Below, one piece after another: positions 8,418 through 16,840 of a DNA stretch of 64,000 nucleotides. The notes under the pieces were generated by a model. The model was not told the DNA's origin. It made no database searches and saw nothing but the letters and a program-made list of their open reading frames with translations. Numbering within the stretch: the stretch's first letter is position 1; each line of letters begins with the position of its first letter. Made by a program: the position numbers and the translations under genes. The stretch comes from Anaerovibrio lipolyticus DSM 3074 (GTDB lineage Bacteria > Bacillota > Negativicutes > Selenomonadales > Selenomonadaceae), in assembly GCF_900141865.1 (NCBI RefSeq), contig NZ_FQYW01000010.1:61600-125599 (forward strand), written 5' to 3'.

Positions 8418-8618
8418 TTACTCAACAACCCAAACGTCGCCGTCCTCGTCCACGAGAACATCACCGGACTCTACAGGCTCATCCACAATAAGCTCAACTT
8501 CCTCATCCATTAAAGCGTAGTTGGAAGAAGTTACGTTGCAGTCCAAAGAAGCTGCGCTAGCCATCTGAGCGCCCAAAGCAAATACCATAGCTGCCAAAAT
8601 CATACTAAACTTTTTCAT
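8418..8618 (-). CDS. Small acidic exported protein, unknown function
   Basis: A 66-residue protein with a clear Sec signal peptide (MKKFSMILAAMVFALGAQMA, cleavage after ASA near residue 23), leaving about 43 residues. The mature part has one cysteine and a run of Asp, Glu and Val (DEEVELIVDEPVESGDVLV), strongly negative overall. The start at 8618 is chosen because GAGGAG lies 8 nt upstream; the open frame extends six codons further. It has its own terminator and is followed upstream by a lipoprotein gene in the same direction. No family is recognised; cation binding or association with a basic surface protein would fit but is speculation. Confidence 0.7.
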   Translation of the reverse strand: MKKFSMILAAMVFALGAQMASAASLDCNVTSSNYALMDEEVELIVDEPVESGDVLVDEDGDVWVVE

Positions 8619-8694
8619 ATTATAATCTCCTCTCAATTCGTAAAACTACTTTTACCTTTTTCATACCATGACAGTGTCTCAAAGAATCATAAAA

Positions 8695-9348
8695 TTACAA
8701 ACCGTTTACAAACTTCTTCAGGCCTTCAACATCAACTGGAGCCCAATACATCTTGCCATCGTCACCCTTTACGATTTCGCACTTGCACTCATAGGTCTGA
8801 CCCATCTTGAGTGGGAACTCGTTGATGTAGTTCTCAATGCACTCCAGAGTAGCCTTCTGGAAATCCGGATCCTGCTTGAACTGCTCAACAGTATAGCCAT
8901 TAGCCTGCAGGGTACCCAATACAACGCCAAGAGCAATAATATCCTCATTAGTTTCAGCCAGCTTTGCAGCACCTGCCTGATCAAGAACATTTGCTGTTAC
9001 CTCTACTACAGGATGCTCAGCATCATCTGTCTTTATCTTGGTCTTAATCTGCATAGCTGCCTTCATCTTGGTGATGTATGTAGCAGTGATATCCTCAACA
9101 TTTGCATCATTCAGTGGGAACTTAGCAAAAGCCTTCAGCAAATCGCCAATTACTGCCTCCTGAATCTGCTCCTCCTGAGCCTTTGTCATACCAGTTGCTG
9201 CCATGCTATCTGATACGCCATAGGCCATTATCTCAGAATAGCCTAAAACAGCCTTGTCGGCACTGTCCTTTGGCTTCTCCGTGCCGCAGCCCGCGATAGC
9301 GAAAATGGCAATCAAAGCCACCAACCCTAACAGCAATTTTTTCATCAT
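8695..9348 (-). CDS. Lipoprotein, DUF5105-like, unknown function
   Basis: A 217-residue predicted lipoprotein: signal peptide MMKKLLLGLVALIAIFAIAG, lipidated Cys21 (IAGC). The mature domain is mixed alpha/beta, with DKAVLGYSEIMAYGV near the start and a C-terminal CKCEIVKGDDGKMYWAPVD. This arrangement recalls DUF5105-type Firmicute lipoproteins, though the match is from memory and weak. Ribosome site AGGGAGG lies upstream of the double ATG. It is divergent from the sensor-kinase pair and shares a 240-bp regulatory gap containing a 20-bp direct repeat, so it could belong to the same regulon. Confidence 0.7.
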   Translation of the reverse strand: MMKKLLLGLVALIAIFAIAGCGTEKPKDSADKAVLGYSEIMAYGVSDSMAATGMTKAQEEQIQEAVIGDLLKAFAKFPLNDANVEDITATYITKMKAAMQIKTKIKTDDAEHPVVEVTANVLDQAGAAKLAETNEDIIALGVVLGTLQANGYTVEQFKQDPDFQKATLECIENYINEFPLKMGQTYECKCEIVKGDDGKMYWAPVDVEGLKKFVNGL

Positions 9349-9470
9349 TTTCTTTTTCCTCCCTGAACTTGAATATTATTTCCCATCATGGTATTGTCTA
9401 CTCAGGAGAAGAATATTCCCCCCCACTAGACAACTTAATTTTAAAAAAATATTCAATCAATTTCAACGAC

Positions 9471-9510
9471 TTTGCAAAAAGTGGTCGATTTTTGCAAAAA
9501 GTGGTCGATT
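9471..9510 (+). repeat. Perfect 20-bp tandem direct repeat, candidate LytTR regulator site
   Basis: The unit TTTGCAAAAAGTGGTCGATT occurs twice without mismatch, at 9471-9490 and 9491-9510. It ends 10 bp before a TTGACT (9521-9526) that could serve as the -35 box of the kinase genes. LytTR-family regulators are known to bind pairs of direct repeats spaced about two helical turns apart next to the promoter, and a LytTR regulator is encoded at 11880. The link is inference from position and geometry. Confidence 0.6.
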
Positions 9511-9590
9511 TTTAGACCAATTGACTTTTTTTCTATGATTTTTTTGTTATAGAACGAGCAATCAAAAGCTAATTTCTATTAAAGAGGTTC

Positions 9591-10934
9591 GTGATGGATA
9601 ATCTTATTATTCCAATATGTATTTTAATAACTGTGCTCCAGGTAGCTCATACATATCTCAGATTTTTGGCGTTTAAAAAAGAAATGAACCAAGAGGATAT
9701 CCAGCGCCTATGGTATTCAGTGACTGGCTTTGCCGTCCTAAGCTGCTTTATTTATTACAACATTTTAAATGATTTAGTTCTTAGTACCATTACATATAAG
9801 ACCCTGCTCATTCTTGGCTGGATTCCCTATTTTTTTATTTTTCTTCTGGCGATCCCCCGTCATATTTCCCTTCATATCTTTGTACTGGGAATGTCCGGAA
9901 TATGGAGCTTTTTCCTTTATACCCTCAGCAGCTTTATCCTAATTATTTTTTTCAATGATTTGCATTATATACTGACTACACTGCTTTTCACCTTAATAAA
10001 CATCCTGCTGTTTGTTCTGCTGCTTCCTATAGAGCGGCGTATTTTCTCCCGGCTTCTGCCACTTGAGGAGTTCTTTCGGGATAAAAATATTGGTCTTTAT
10101 ATTGCCAGTCTGCCTCTTTCAATTTTCATTGCTCACATAATTATGACCATTGACAATACCCTTTTATCTTCATGGGAGCAACGTTTATCCAGATTTTATC
10201 TTCCCCTTGTTTTCCTATGTTGTTATCACTATGTTCAAATCGCTGCAAAGCAATACAACGAAAAAAAGCTGCTGCTGATTGACAATCAACAGCTGTCTAA
10301 TGAGATGGTTTCCTTGATAGAACATCGTCTTATGCTACAAAAAAATAAAACCATGATAAAAAGGTTCCGGCAGAGCTTTCTTGCCAGCTATGACCGACTA
10401 CTGGACATGGTTGATGCCCAAAGAGGGGACGAGATAAAAGCATTTCTGGAAAAACAGGAGCAAAAGCTGCCCTCTGCCGTCATTCTTTCATATTCTGATT
10501 CGCCAATTATCAACACCGCCATTTCCATTTACAATTCCCGAACCCAAAAGCTGGGAATAAAGTTTATTCCAAAGGTCAATCTGCCTGCTAATTTCAATAC
10601 TGATGAAAATGACTTGAGCATATTGCTGTCCAATCTGCTGGAAAACTCCCTTCAGGCCTGCATCAAGGAGCAGAAGAAGGGGTATAATAATCTCGAAATA
10701 TCGCTTAAAATACAACATAACGGCCAGCAATGTGTAATATCCATAACCAATCCATGCTCCACGCCTATTAATCTTGACGAGGAGGGACTGCCCCGTGCCA
10801 CCAGAGAAGGACATGGCATTGGTATGGTGTCCCTGAAAATGTTTTTGGAAAAGTATCATGGTTATGCCACCTTTACCCAAAATAATAATCAGGTAAGTAT
10901 GTTCTTATATTGGAGGAATGATATATCATGCTAG
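9591..10934 (+). CDS. GHKL-type membrane sensor kinase with ATPase domain but no phospho-acceptor histidine
   Basis: A 447-residue protein of the AgrC/ComD-like class. About six or seven transmembrane helices span residues 1-215, a linker follows, and a GHKL ATPase domain occupies residues 335-440 with N-box NLLEN (348-352) and G-box GHGIGM (407-412). The dimerisation segment, which in relatives reads LRHDMRH, here reads FRQSFLA (259-265): both histidines are missing. The C-terminal half is otherwise complete. The next gene overlaps by 7 nt and encodes a paralogue that keeps the histidine but lacks the ATPase. I infer that this protein supplies ATP binding to a heteromeric kinase or acts as a phosphatase or pseudokinase. 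Ribosome site AGAGG precedes the ATG. Confidence 0.85.
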   Translation: MMDNLIIPICILITVLQVAHTYLRFLAFKKEMNQEDIQRLWYSVTGFAVLSCFIYYNILNDLVLSTITYKTLLILGWIPYFFIFLLAIPRHISLHIFVLGMSGIWSFFLYTLSSFILIIFFNDLHYILTTLLFTLINILLFVLLLPIERRIFSRLLPLEEFFRDKNIGLYIASLPLSIFIAHIIMTIDNTLLSSWEQRLSRFYLPLVFLCCYHYVQIAAKQYNEKKLLLIDNQQLSNEMVSLIEHRLMLQKNKTMIKRFRQSFLASYDRLLDMVDAQRGDEIKAFLEKQEQKLPSAVILSYSDSPIINTAISIYNSRTQKLGIKFIPKVNLPANFNTDENDLSILLSNLLENSLQACIKEQKKGYNNLEISLKIQHNGQQCVISITNPCSTPINLDEEGLPRATREGHGIGMVSLKMFLEKYHGYATFTQNNNQVSMFLYWRNDISC

Positions 10935-11821
10935 CATTCTCCTACGCCCTTTTGGTTACCATAATACAATTGGCGGGAGCTTATATACGATATTTGCCCT
11001 TCAGCCAGATTATGGAACGAAAAGAAGCTAGTGCCTTATGGCGCAATATGCTGATATGGAGCGTTTTCGGACTGCTTATTAATTTTTCAGTTACCTATTC
11101 ACTGGGAATAACTATGGCAACATATAAGCTGCTCTTTTTCTTTGGTATGACTCCATATTTAGTTATCTCAGTAATTCATATCCCCCACCGTTTGCCACAG
11201 CATCTTTTTGTATTGGGTATTCAGGCTCTCTACGCCTTTATGCTCCATTCCAGCTCCGGAATTATCCTAACGCTGATTTATTCCAACATGACAGCCATAT
11301 TGCTGCCACTACAACTCACTTTGTGGATATTCCTGTTTTTGCTTATATATCCTTGGGGGCAAAAGCTATTTACCAGTCTTTTGCCAGACGAGCAATTTGT
11401 ATCCGACACCAGGCTTCGCTGGTATATAGCATTTTTACCTATTTCCTTCTATGTGGGATGTTTGATATCTATATCCAATGTGACCTTCCTGCCAGAATTA
11501 AGTGACCGTTTAAGCCGACTGGCCATTCCTCTGTTCTTCTTCATTGTCTATTTCATTGTGCATTACAATTCCAGTGAAGAACAACAGCACAAAAAGCTAA
11601 TGGAAAACAAGGAACGACTTACAAAACAGCGTGAAAGTCTAAAGGAACACACAAAATTGATGCAGGAAAATGAAAAAGCCCTTTCCGTATTACGCCACGA
11701 TATGCGTCACAGCTACCGACTGATTTACGCCTTATTGGAAAAGGGTGACTACGACAGCATCAGAAATCATATTGCTGCCCAAAAGTCCCTGCTGGAGCAT
11801 ACCTCAGAAAACACCAAATAA
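10928..11821 (+). CDS. Truncated membrane sensor kinase: phospho-acceptor histidine present, ATPase domain absent
   Basis: A 297-residue paralogue of the preceding protein. The membrane parts align by eye (TYKLLFFFGMTPYLVI versus TYKTLLILGWIPYFFI; LYIASLPLS versus WYIAFLPIS). After a coiled-coil-like linker (residues 215-250) it has an intact H-box, LRHDMRH at 255-261, and ends at residue 297 just after the dimerisation helices. There is no N-box or G-box. The stop is followed within 15 nt by a strong terminator, and nothing resembling a lost ATPase domain follows, so this is the gene's settled architecture or an old truncation. Overlap with the upstream gene implies balanced co-translation. 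It could accept phosphate in trans from the partner's ATPase. Confidence 0.82.
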   Translation: MLAFSYALLVTIIQLAGAYIRYLPFSQIMERKEASALWRNMLIWSVFGLLINFSVTYSLGITMATYKLLFFFGMTPYLVISVIHIPHRLPQHLFVLGIQALYAFMLHSSSGIILTLIYSNMTAILLPLQLTLWIFLFLLIYPWGQKLFTSLLPDEQFVSDTRLRWYIAFLPISFYVGCLISISNVTFLPELSDRLSRLAIPLFFFIVYFIVHYNSSEEQQHKKLMENKERLTKQRESLKEHTKLMQENEKALSVLRHDMRHSYRLIYALLEKGDYDSIRNHIAAQKSLLEHTSENTK

Positions 11822-11832
11822 CATAAAAAAAC

Positions 11833-11873
11833 AAGACCTTATCTGCCGGAACTAACAGATAAGGTCATTTTTT
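11833..11873. terminator. Bidirectional terminator between sensor and regulator genes
   Basis: GACCTTATCTG (11835-11845) and CAGATAAGGTC (11856-11866) form an 11-bp perfect stem, with A-run before and T-run after. It ends both the rightward kinase operon and the leftward LytTR gene. Confidence 0.9.
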
Positions 11874-11879
11874 ATTACT

Positions 11880-12608
11880 TCACTTGTTGATTATATGGTT
11901 CATATATGCCACCTTTACATCCTGACGCTTACGACGGCTTATAGAAAGCTCAGAGCCATCAGTCATACGAAAGGACTCTAATTCCATATTCTCCACATAG
12001 TCCATGTTGAGAATCATTCGATGATTGAACTCCAAAAAGCGCTCATCCTTCAGCAATATATCACATGCCTCCCCATAAGACATAAGTGACACCAGGACTT
12101 TATTATCCAAATGAAAATTTATATTATGGGAATCAAAGACATCAATGTAAATTATGTCACTATAAGAAATATCTATAGGAGATCCATTGACCTTTAAGGT
12201 TATGCCACCTTTCTTTTTTAGCAATTTCGGGAAAATAAAATCAAAGGTCTCGGTAAATTCCTTCTGGTGCTCTGCCAATGGCTTTATGAAATATCCTATG
12301 GCAAATACCCGATACCCCTCAAGGATATGTTCATCGCTGGAGGTTAAAAATATAATGCTGACCTCGCTATCAGATTCACGGATTTTCTTGGCCGTTTCCA
12401 GACCGGTTATTCCCGTCATATAAATATCCAAAATAACCAGGTCAAAGGTACCGGCATCGTATTTCGCCAGCAAAGCCTCACCACTATCAAAGGTCGTGAT
12501 GTGAACAGAGCTTTCCTCCAGGGAAAAATTTGTATGAATATAGTTTTGGCAATATGTTAGGACATCATTACGGTCTTGCTCATTATCGTCAACAATGGCA
12601 ATATTCAT
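11880..12608 (-). CDS. LytTR-family response regulator
   Basis: Two-component response regulator, 242 residues. The receiver domain spans residues 1-120, with acidic pocket VDDNE near residues 6-10, phospho-acceptor Asp61 in LVILDIYM, and the conserved Lys in YFIKPL. Residues about 135-240 form a LytTR DNA-binding domain (ISYSDIIYIDVFDSHNINFHL, then FLEFNHRMILNMDYV). It converges on the two sensor genes, which are its likely partners as in Agr-type systems; unusually it is on the opposite strand rather than in their operon. The direct repeat at 9471 is its most plausible target in this window. Confidence 0.9.
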   Translation of the reverse strand: MNIAIVDDNEQDRNDVLTYCQNYIHTNFSLEESSVHITTFDSGEALLAKYDAGTFDLVILDIYMTGITGLETAKKIRESDSEVSIIFLTSSDEHILEGYRVFAIGYFIKPLAEHQKEFTETFDFIFPKLLKKKGGITLKVNGSPIDISYSDIIYIDVFDSHNINFHLDNKVLVSLMSYGEACDILLKDERFLEFNHRMILNMDYVENMELESFRMTDGSELSISRRKRQDVKVAYMNHIINK

Positions 12609-12737
12609 AATTATATGCTCCCTGCTTTATCAAAATTATCTGGGTAAACAGAAAAACACCTACTTTATAAGTATTATTTTATAACAAAAAAAGGTTATTT
12701 TCTACTACCAGAGTCCATTTTCTGTCGTGAAATAAAG

Positions 12738-12776
12738 CAAAAAAAGAGAGCCCCCAAAGGGACTCTCTCAGTTTTT
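12738..12776 (-). terminator. Terminator of pckA
   Basis: On the minus strand GAGAGTCCC and GGGGGCTCTC pair, followed by a TTTTTTT run, some 35 nt past the pckA stop codon. Confidence 0.85.
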
Positions 12777-12806
12777 AAAGCATTGTACTTTAGCAAGAAG
12801 CTAATA

Positions 12807-14408
12807 TTACAGCTGAGGACCAGCAGCAACAAGAGCCTTACCAGCAGCGTTGCCAGTGTACTTGCCGAAGTTCTTAATGAAGCGGCCAGCCAAATCCTTA
12901 GCCTTGGTCTCCCACTCGGAAGCATCTGCATAGGTGTCACGAGGATCCAGAATCTTAGGATCAACACCTGGCAGCTCGGTAGGTACCTCGAAGTTGAACA
13001 TAGGAATCTTCTTGGTAGGAGCAGTCTTGATGTCGCCATTGAGGATAGCATCAATGATACCACGGGTATCCTTAATGGTGATACGCTTGCCAGTACCATT
13101 CCAACCAGTGTTTACGAGGTAGGCCTTTGCATCGTTGGCAGTCATCTTCTTAACGAGCTCCTCACCGTACTTAGTAGGGTGCAGCTCGAGGAATGCCTGA
13201 CCGAAGCAAGCGGAGAAGGTAGGAGTTGGCTCAGTGATGCCACGCTCGGTACCTGCCAGCTTAGCAGTGAAGCCAGAGAGGAAGTAGTACTGAGTCTGCT
13301 CTGGAGTCAGGATGGAAACTGGAGGCAGAACGCCGAATGCATCAGCGGAGAGGAAGATTACGTTCTTAGCTGCTGGAGCGGAAGAACCTTCCTTAATGTT
13401 CTTAATGTGGTTGATAGGATAAGATACACGAGTGTTCTCGGTAACGCTCTTATCAGCGAAGTCGATCTTGCCGTTAGCGTCAACAGTTACATTCTCAAGC
13501 AGAGCGTTTCTCTTGATAGCGCCATAGATGTCTGGCTCAGACTCAGGGTCCAGGTTGATAACCTTAGCATAGCAGCCACCCTCGAAGTTGAATACGCCAT
13601 TGTCGTCCCAACCATGCTCGTCATCACCGATGAGCTTACGCTTAGGATCAGTGGACAGAGTGGTCTTACCAGTACCGGAGAGACCGAAGAAGATTGCAGT
13701 GTTCTCGCCGTTCATGTCGCAGTTAGCGGAACAATGCATGGAAGCGATACCCTTCAGTGGGAGGAAGTAGTTCATCATGGAGAACATACCCTTCTTCATC
13801 TCGCCGCCGTACCAAGTGTTAATGATTACCTGCTCCTTGGAAGTAGTGTTGAAAGCTACGCAAGTCTCGGAGTTCAGACCGAGTTCCTTGTAGTTGGTTA
13901 CCTTAGCCTTGGAAGCGTTGTATACAACGAAATCTGGCTCGAAGTTAGCAAGTTCCTCAGCAGTTGGCTGAATGAACATGTTGGTTACAAAGTGAGCCTG
14001 CCATGCAACCTCAACGATGAAACGAACTGCCATACGGGTATCTTTATTAGCACCGCAGAAAGCATCAACAACATAGAGCTTCTTATTGCAGAGCTCTTTC
14101 TTAGCGATATCCTTAACAGTTGCCCATACGTCCTCAGACATAGGATGGTTATCGTTCTTGTACTCTTCGGAAGTCCACCAAACCTTATCCTTGGAATTAG
14201 CGTCCATAACGATGTACTTGTCCTTAGGAGAACGGCCAGTGTAAATACCAGTCATAACGTTTACAGCACCGAGCTCAGTCTGAGTACCAACCTCGAAACC
14301 CTCGAGACCAGCCTTAGTTTCTTCCTCAAACAGTACCTCATAAGAAGGGTTGTGAACAATCTCAGTAGTACCAGTGATACCATACTTAGTCAAGTCAAGT
14401 GTTGCCAT
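12807..14408 (-). CDS. pckA: ATP-dependent phosphoenolpyruvate carboxykinase
   Basis: Interconverts oxaloacetate + ATP and phosphoenolpyruvate + CO2 + ADP. In succinate/propionate-forming anaerobes it usually works in the CO2-fixing direction toward oxaloacetate. The 533-residue length is standard. The kinase P-loop GLSGTGKTT sits at 242-250, preceded by the [17 protein letters not shown] segment and followed by the metal-binding [15 protein letters not shown] precedes the ATG. Transcribed alone from a strong promoter with a leader of about 140 nt. The gene shows conspicuously uniform codon choice, consistent with high expression. Confidence 0.97.
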   Translation of the reverse strand: MATLDLTKYGITGTTEIVHNPSYEVLFEEETKAGLEGFEVGTQTELGAVNVMTGIYTGRSPKDKYIVMDANSKDKVWWTSEEYKNDNHPMSEDVWATVKDIAKKELCNKKLYVVDAFCGANKDTRMAVRFIVEVAWQAHFVTNMFIQPTAEELANFEPDFVVYNASKAKVTNYKELGLNSETCVAFNTTSKEQVIINTWYGGEMKKGMFSMMNYFLPLKGIASMHCSANCDMNGENTAIFFGLSGTGKTTLSTDPKRKLIGDDEHGWDDNGVFNFEGGCYAKVINLDPESEPDIYGAIKRNALLENVTVDANGKIDFADKSVTENTRVSYPINHIKNIKEGSSAPAAKNVIFLSADAFGVLPPVSILTPEQTQYYFLSGFTAKLAGTERGITEPTPTFSACFGQAFLELHPTKYGEELVKKMTANDAKAYLVNTGWNGTGKRITIKDTRGIIDAILNGDIKTAPTKKIPMFNFEVPTELPGVDPKILDPRDTYADASEWETKAKDLAGRFIKNFGKYTGNAAGKALVAAGPQL

Positions 14409-14453
14409 TTTGCTATCTACCTCTTTCTTTTAACTATTCTGCCACAATGATCT

Positions 14454-14542
14454 GCTACCCCTCTGAGTCTTTCGACCCAGGACTCAAATCAAATCATTTA
14501 TGACATTTATGATTAGATAAACACAATTCCGTCTAGCGGAAT
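14454..14542 (-). promoter_or_regulatory. pckA leader with two short inverted repeats
   Basis: ATTCCG-N5-CGGAAT (14526-14542) lies roughly 12 bp downstream of the pckA -10 box, where a bound repressor or the first hairpin of the transcript could act. A second small hairpin (GAGTC..GACTC) lies nearer the start codon (about 14470-14491). No known riboswitch pattern is recognised in this leader. Confidence 0.35.
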
Positions 14543-14553
14543 ATCCTTTTTGT

Positions 14554-14582
14554 ATTTTAGTCGTTTTAAGGCAATTTGTCAA
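14554..14582 (-). promoter_or_regulatory. pckA promoter
   Basis: Minus-strand TTGACA (14577-14582), a 17-bp spacer, then TAAAAT (14554-14559). This is a near-consensus housekeeping promoter, consistent with abundant PEP carboxykinase. Confidence 0.75.
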
Positions 14583-14628
14583 AAATTGTTAAGTATTATT
14601 TTATGATAATATCTGGTTATAGTTCCTA

Positions 14629-16113
14629 TTACTTTTTCTTATTTTCAGCGAATTGTAATACACTTTTAGGCATTTCTCCCTTTTCTACAGTGTTTTCATG
14701 GGAAATTTTAGCCATTTTTAACTTAGCCAATCCCGCTGGTATTCCAAAGCTATTTAATTTGGACAACTCATCCAAGAGCTGGAATTCATCCTTGCCATCA
14801 ATATCCTGACCAAGGGCTGTAAGAACACTTTCATTGAATTTATACGGACTGGCTGTGGAAACAATGACAACATTTTTCTGATCATCCAGCTTATAAAAGG
14901 CATTCCAGGCAACAGCGGTATGAGGATCCGGAATATATTTTTCCATATCATACTCCTTTTTTATCATACCTTTTGTAGCCTCATCATCAGACCAATCTGC
15001 GCTGAATACCTCTTTAATCTTGGACAGTACCTCTGCTCCAACATCGTATTTTCCAGTTTCAGCCAATTCCTTCATCCATCCTGCCACCTTGGCTGCATCT
15101 CCTGTAACATGATAAAGCAGACGCTCCAGATTGCTGGAAATAAGTATATCCATGGAAGGGCTGATTGTCTTGAAGAAATCACGGTTTCTGTCATAAACTC
15201 CAGTGTTGAGGAAGTCAGTAAGTACATTATTGGTGTTGGAAGCACAAATGAGCTTCTTCACAGGAAGCCCCATGGACATGGCATAATAGCCCGCCAAAAT
15301 ATCGCCAAAATTACCTGTTGGTACCACAAAGCTAATCTTATCCCCAGCCTTAATGCACCCTTTGTTAAGTATATCTGCATAAGTGCTGAAGTAATATACG
15401 ATCTGAGGTACCAGGCGCCCCCAGTTTATGGAGTTTGCTGAAGAAAGGGAAATTCCCTTTTCATTGAGCTGGGCATTGAATTTACTGTCGCTGAAAATAG
15501 CCTTTACACCGCTCTGGGCATCATCAAAATTGCCCTTTACAGCAGTAACATTCACATTGCTGCCCAGTTGGGTAACCATCTGCAAACGCTGAATACGGCT
15601 GACACCATTATCAGGATAGAAAACCATAATCTTGGTCTGCTCCACATCCTTAAAGCCTTCCAGTGCAGCCTTGCCGGTATCACCGGAGGTGGCCACAAGA
15701 ATAAGCACTTCATTCTTTTCACCAGTTTTCTTCAAGGCAGTGGACAAGAGCTGAGGTAACAGCTGCAGGGCCATATCCTTAAAGGCAGATGTAGGTCCAT
15801 GCCAAAGCTCCAGCACGGAAACATCCTTTAAGAAATTTACAGGAGCAATAGCGTCATCATCAAATTTACCATTACCATAGGCGCGGCTCACACAGCCCTC
15901 AATTTCCTCCTGTGTATAGTCTGTCAAAAAAAGGCTGAGAACCTTTACGGCACGTTCCTGATAGGAAAGACGCTGTAAGCCTTCGATAAATGCCATATCC
16001 ACATGGGGCATGCTGTCTGGTACAAAAAGACCGCCATCATCAGCCAACCCCTTAATAATAGCCTCTGCTGAAGATAATTTCTGGTTGTTTCCACGTGTGC
16101 TGATATATTTCAT
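14629..16113 (-). CDS. thrC: Threonine synthase
   Basis: PLP enzyme that converts O-phosphohomoserine to threonine and phosphate. The 494-residue protein begins MKYISTRGNN, typical for the family, and carries the cofactor-binding lysine in TSAFKDMA (Lys112). The later segment VPTGNFGDILAGYYAMSMG is the phosphate-binding loop region. AGGAG precedes the ATG by about 9 nt. It stands alone rather than with thrB or hom; a copy of a dispersed repeat separates it from the upstream ybaK-like gene. No clear terminator is visible after the stop. Confidence 0.96.
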   Translation of the reverse strand: MKYISTRGNNQKLSSAEAIIKGLADDGGLFVPDSMPHVDMAFIEGLQRLSYQERAVKVLSLFLTDYTQEEIEGCVSRAYGNGKFDDDAIAPVNFLKDVSVLELWHGPTSAFKDMALQLLPQLLSTALKKTGEKNEVLILVATSGDTGKAALEGFKDVEQTKIMVFYPDNGVSRIQRLQMVTQLGSNVNVTAVKGNFDDAQSGVKAIFSDSKFNAQLNEKGISLSSANSINWGRLVPQIVYYFSTYADILNKGCIKAGDKISFVVPTGNFGDILAGYYAMSMGLPVKKLICASNTNNVLTDFLNTGVYDRNRDFFKTISPSMDILISSNLERLLYHVTGDAAKVAGWMKELAETGKYDVGAEVLSKIKEVFSADWSDDEATKGMIKKEYDMEKYIPDPHTAVAWNAFYKLDDQKNVVIVSTASPYKFNESVLTALGQDIDGKDEFQLLDELSKLNSFGIPAGLAKLKMAKISHENTVEKGEMPKSVLQFAENKKK

Positions 16114-16135
16114 ATTATTTTCACTCCTTTTTAAT

Positions 16136-16231
16136 GCCTTCCCTCTGGGGAAGCACCTACGGTACTAGGACAAAGTCCGTCGGTGTACTGCTTGCGACGC
16201 AAAGCTAGTCCTGTAAGGGCGGTGGATGAGT
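16136..16231. repeat. Dispersed intergenic repeat, copy A
   Basis: A non-coding block holding CCTTCCCTCTGGGGAAG at one end and GCTAGTCCTGTAAGGGCGGT toward GGATGAG at the other. The second part is the exact reverse complement of the start of the copy at 37050. The central part (CCGTCGGTGTACTGCTTGCGACGC) differs. It sits between thrC and the ybaK-like gene, both leftward, and is probably a palindromic REP/MITE-like unit common to this genome. Confidence 0.6.
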
Positions 16232-16708
16232 TCATCTAATTAACTTTCCCAAAATGGCATTTACAGCCTTTACCAAATCATCCGGAGATAAGAGAAGCTG
16301 CTGTCCACGGATTCCGGCACTTATGGCGATGGTATCCCAATTCCCCGACGATTCATCAAGAAAAACAGGATAATTTTTCTTGGCCCCAAGGGGAGAACAG
16401 CCACCCCGTATATAACCAGTAAGCCCCAGCACTTCCTTCAGGGCAACCATTTCAACGCTCTTATTGCCTGAAGCCTTTGCTAGGGCTTTAAAATCCAGTT
16501 CACCATCCCCAGGTATGCAGGCCATAAGTACACCGGTTTTGTCACCACGACAAACCAAGGTCTTAAACACCATTTTTACATCCATTCCTGTGGAGGCTGC
16601 AACATGAATCGCACTGAGATCGTCCAAATCCACCTCATAGGTCTTTATGTCATAAGGTATTTTCAGATTATCCAATATGCGTGCTGCATTTGTCTTTTTA
16701 ATTTTCAT
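16232..16708 (-). CDS. ybaK: Cys-tRNA(Pro)/aminoacyl-tRNA deacylase, YbaK/EbsC family
   Basis: Trans-editing enzyme that removes a wrong amino acid from tRNA, usually Cys from tRNA-Pro. The start at 16708 (MKIKKTNAARIL) is chosen because AGGAG lies 9 nt upstream; the frame is open 12 codons further. The 158-residue product shows the family landmarks: VFKTLVCRGD, a GELDFKALAKASG segment, and the glycine-rich loop GYIRGGCSPLG, which contributes to the active site. A single-domain protein of normal length. Confidence 0.9.
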   Translation of the reverse strand: MKIKKTNAARILDNLKIPYDIKTYEVDLDDLSAIHVAASTGMDVKMVFKTLVCRGDKTGVLMACIPGDGELDFKALAKASGNKSVEMVALKEVLGLTGYIRGGCSPLGAKKNYPVFLDESSGNWDTIAISAGIRGQQLLLSPDDLVKAVNAILGKLIR

Positions 16709-16840
16709 AATCGAATACTCCTGTCTCATAATATCTCGAAACACTACATAAGTATATCACAAGACATTTGTATTGTACATACAGACTTTTATTGTTAATT
16801 ATTACCGTTTTGTATACTAATTACTATTGAAATTTACTAT

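Noticed and set aside
8668..9213. Rightward 181-codon frame antisense to the lipoprotein at 8695
   Set aside because: The leftward frame has a lipoprotein signal, a lipobox and a ribosome site; the rightward one is a Leu/Cys-rich shadow.
12783..14450. Long rightward open frame (555 codons) antisense to pckA
   Set aside because: It is the mirror of a highly biased, well-conserved gene; the leftward frame has all PEP carboxykinase motifs, a ribosome site, a promoter and a terminator. The antisense product has no recognisable domain.
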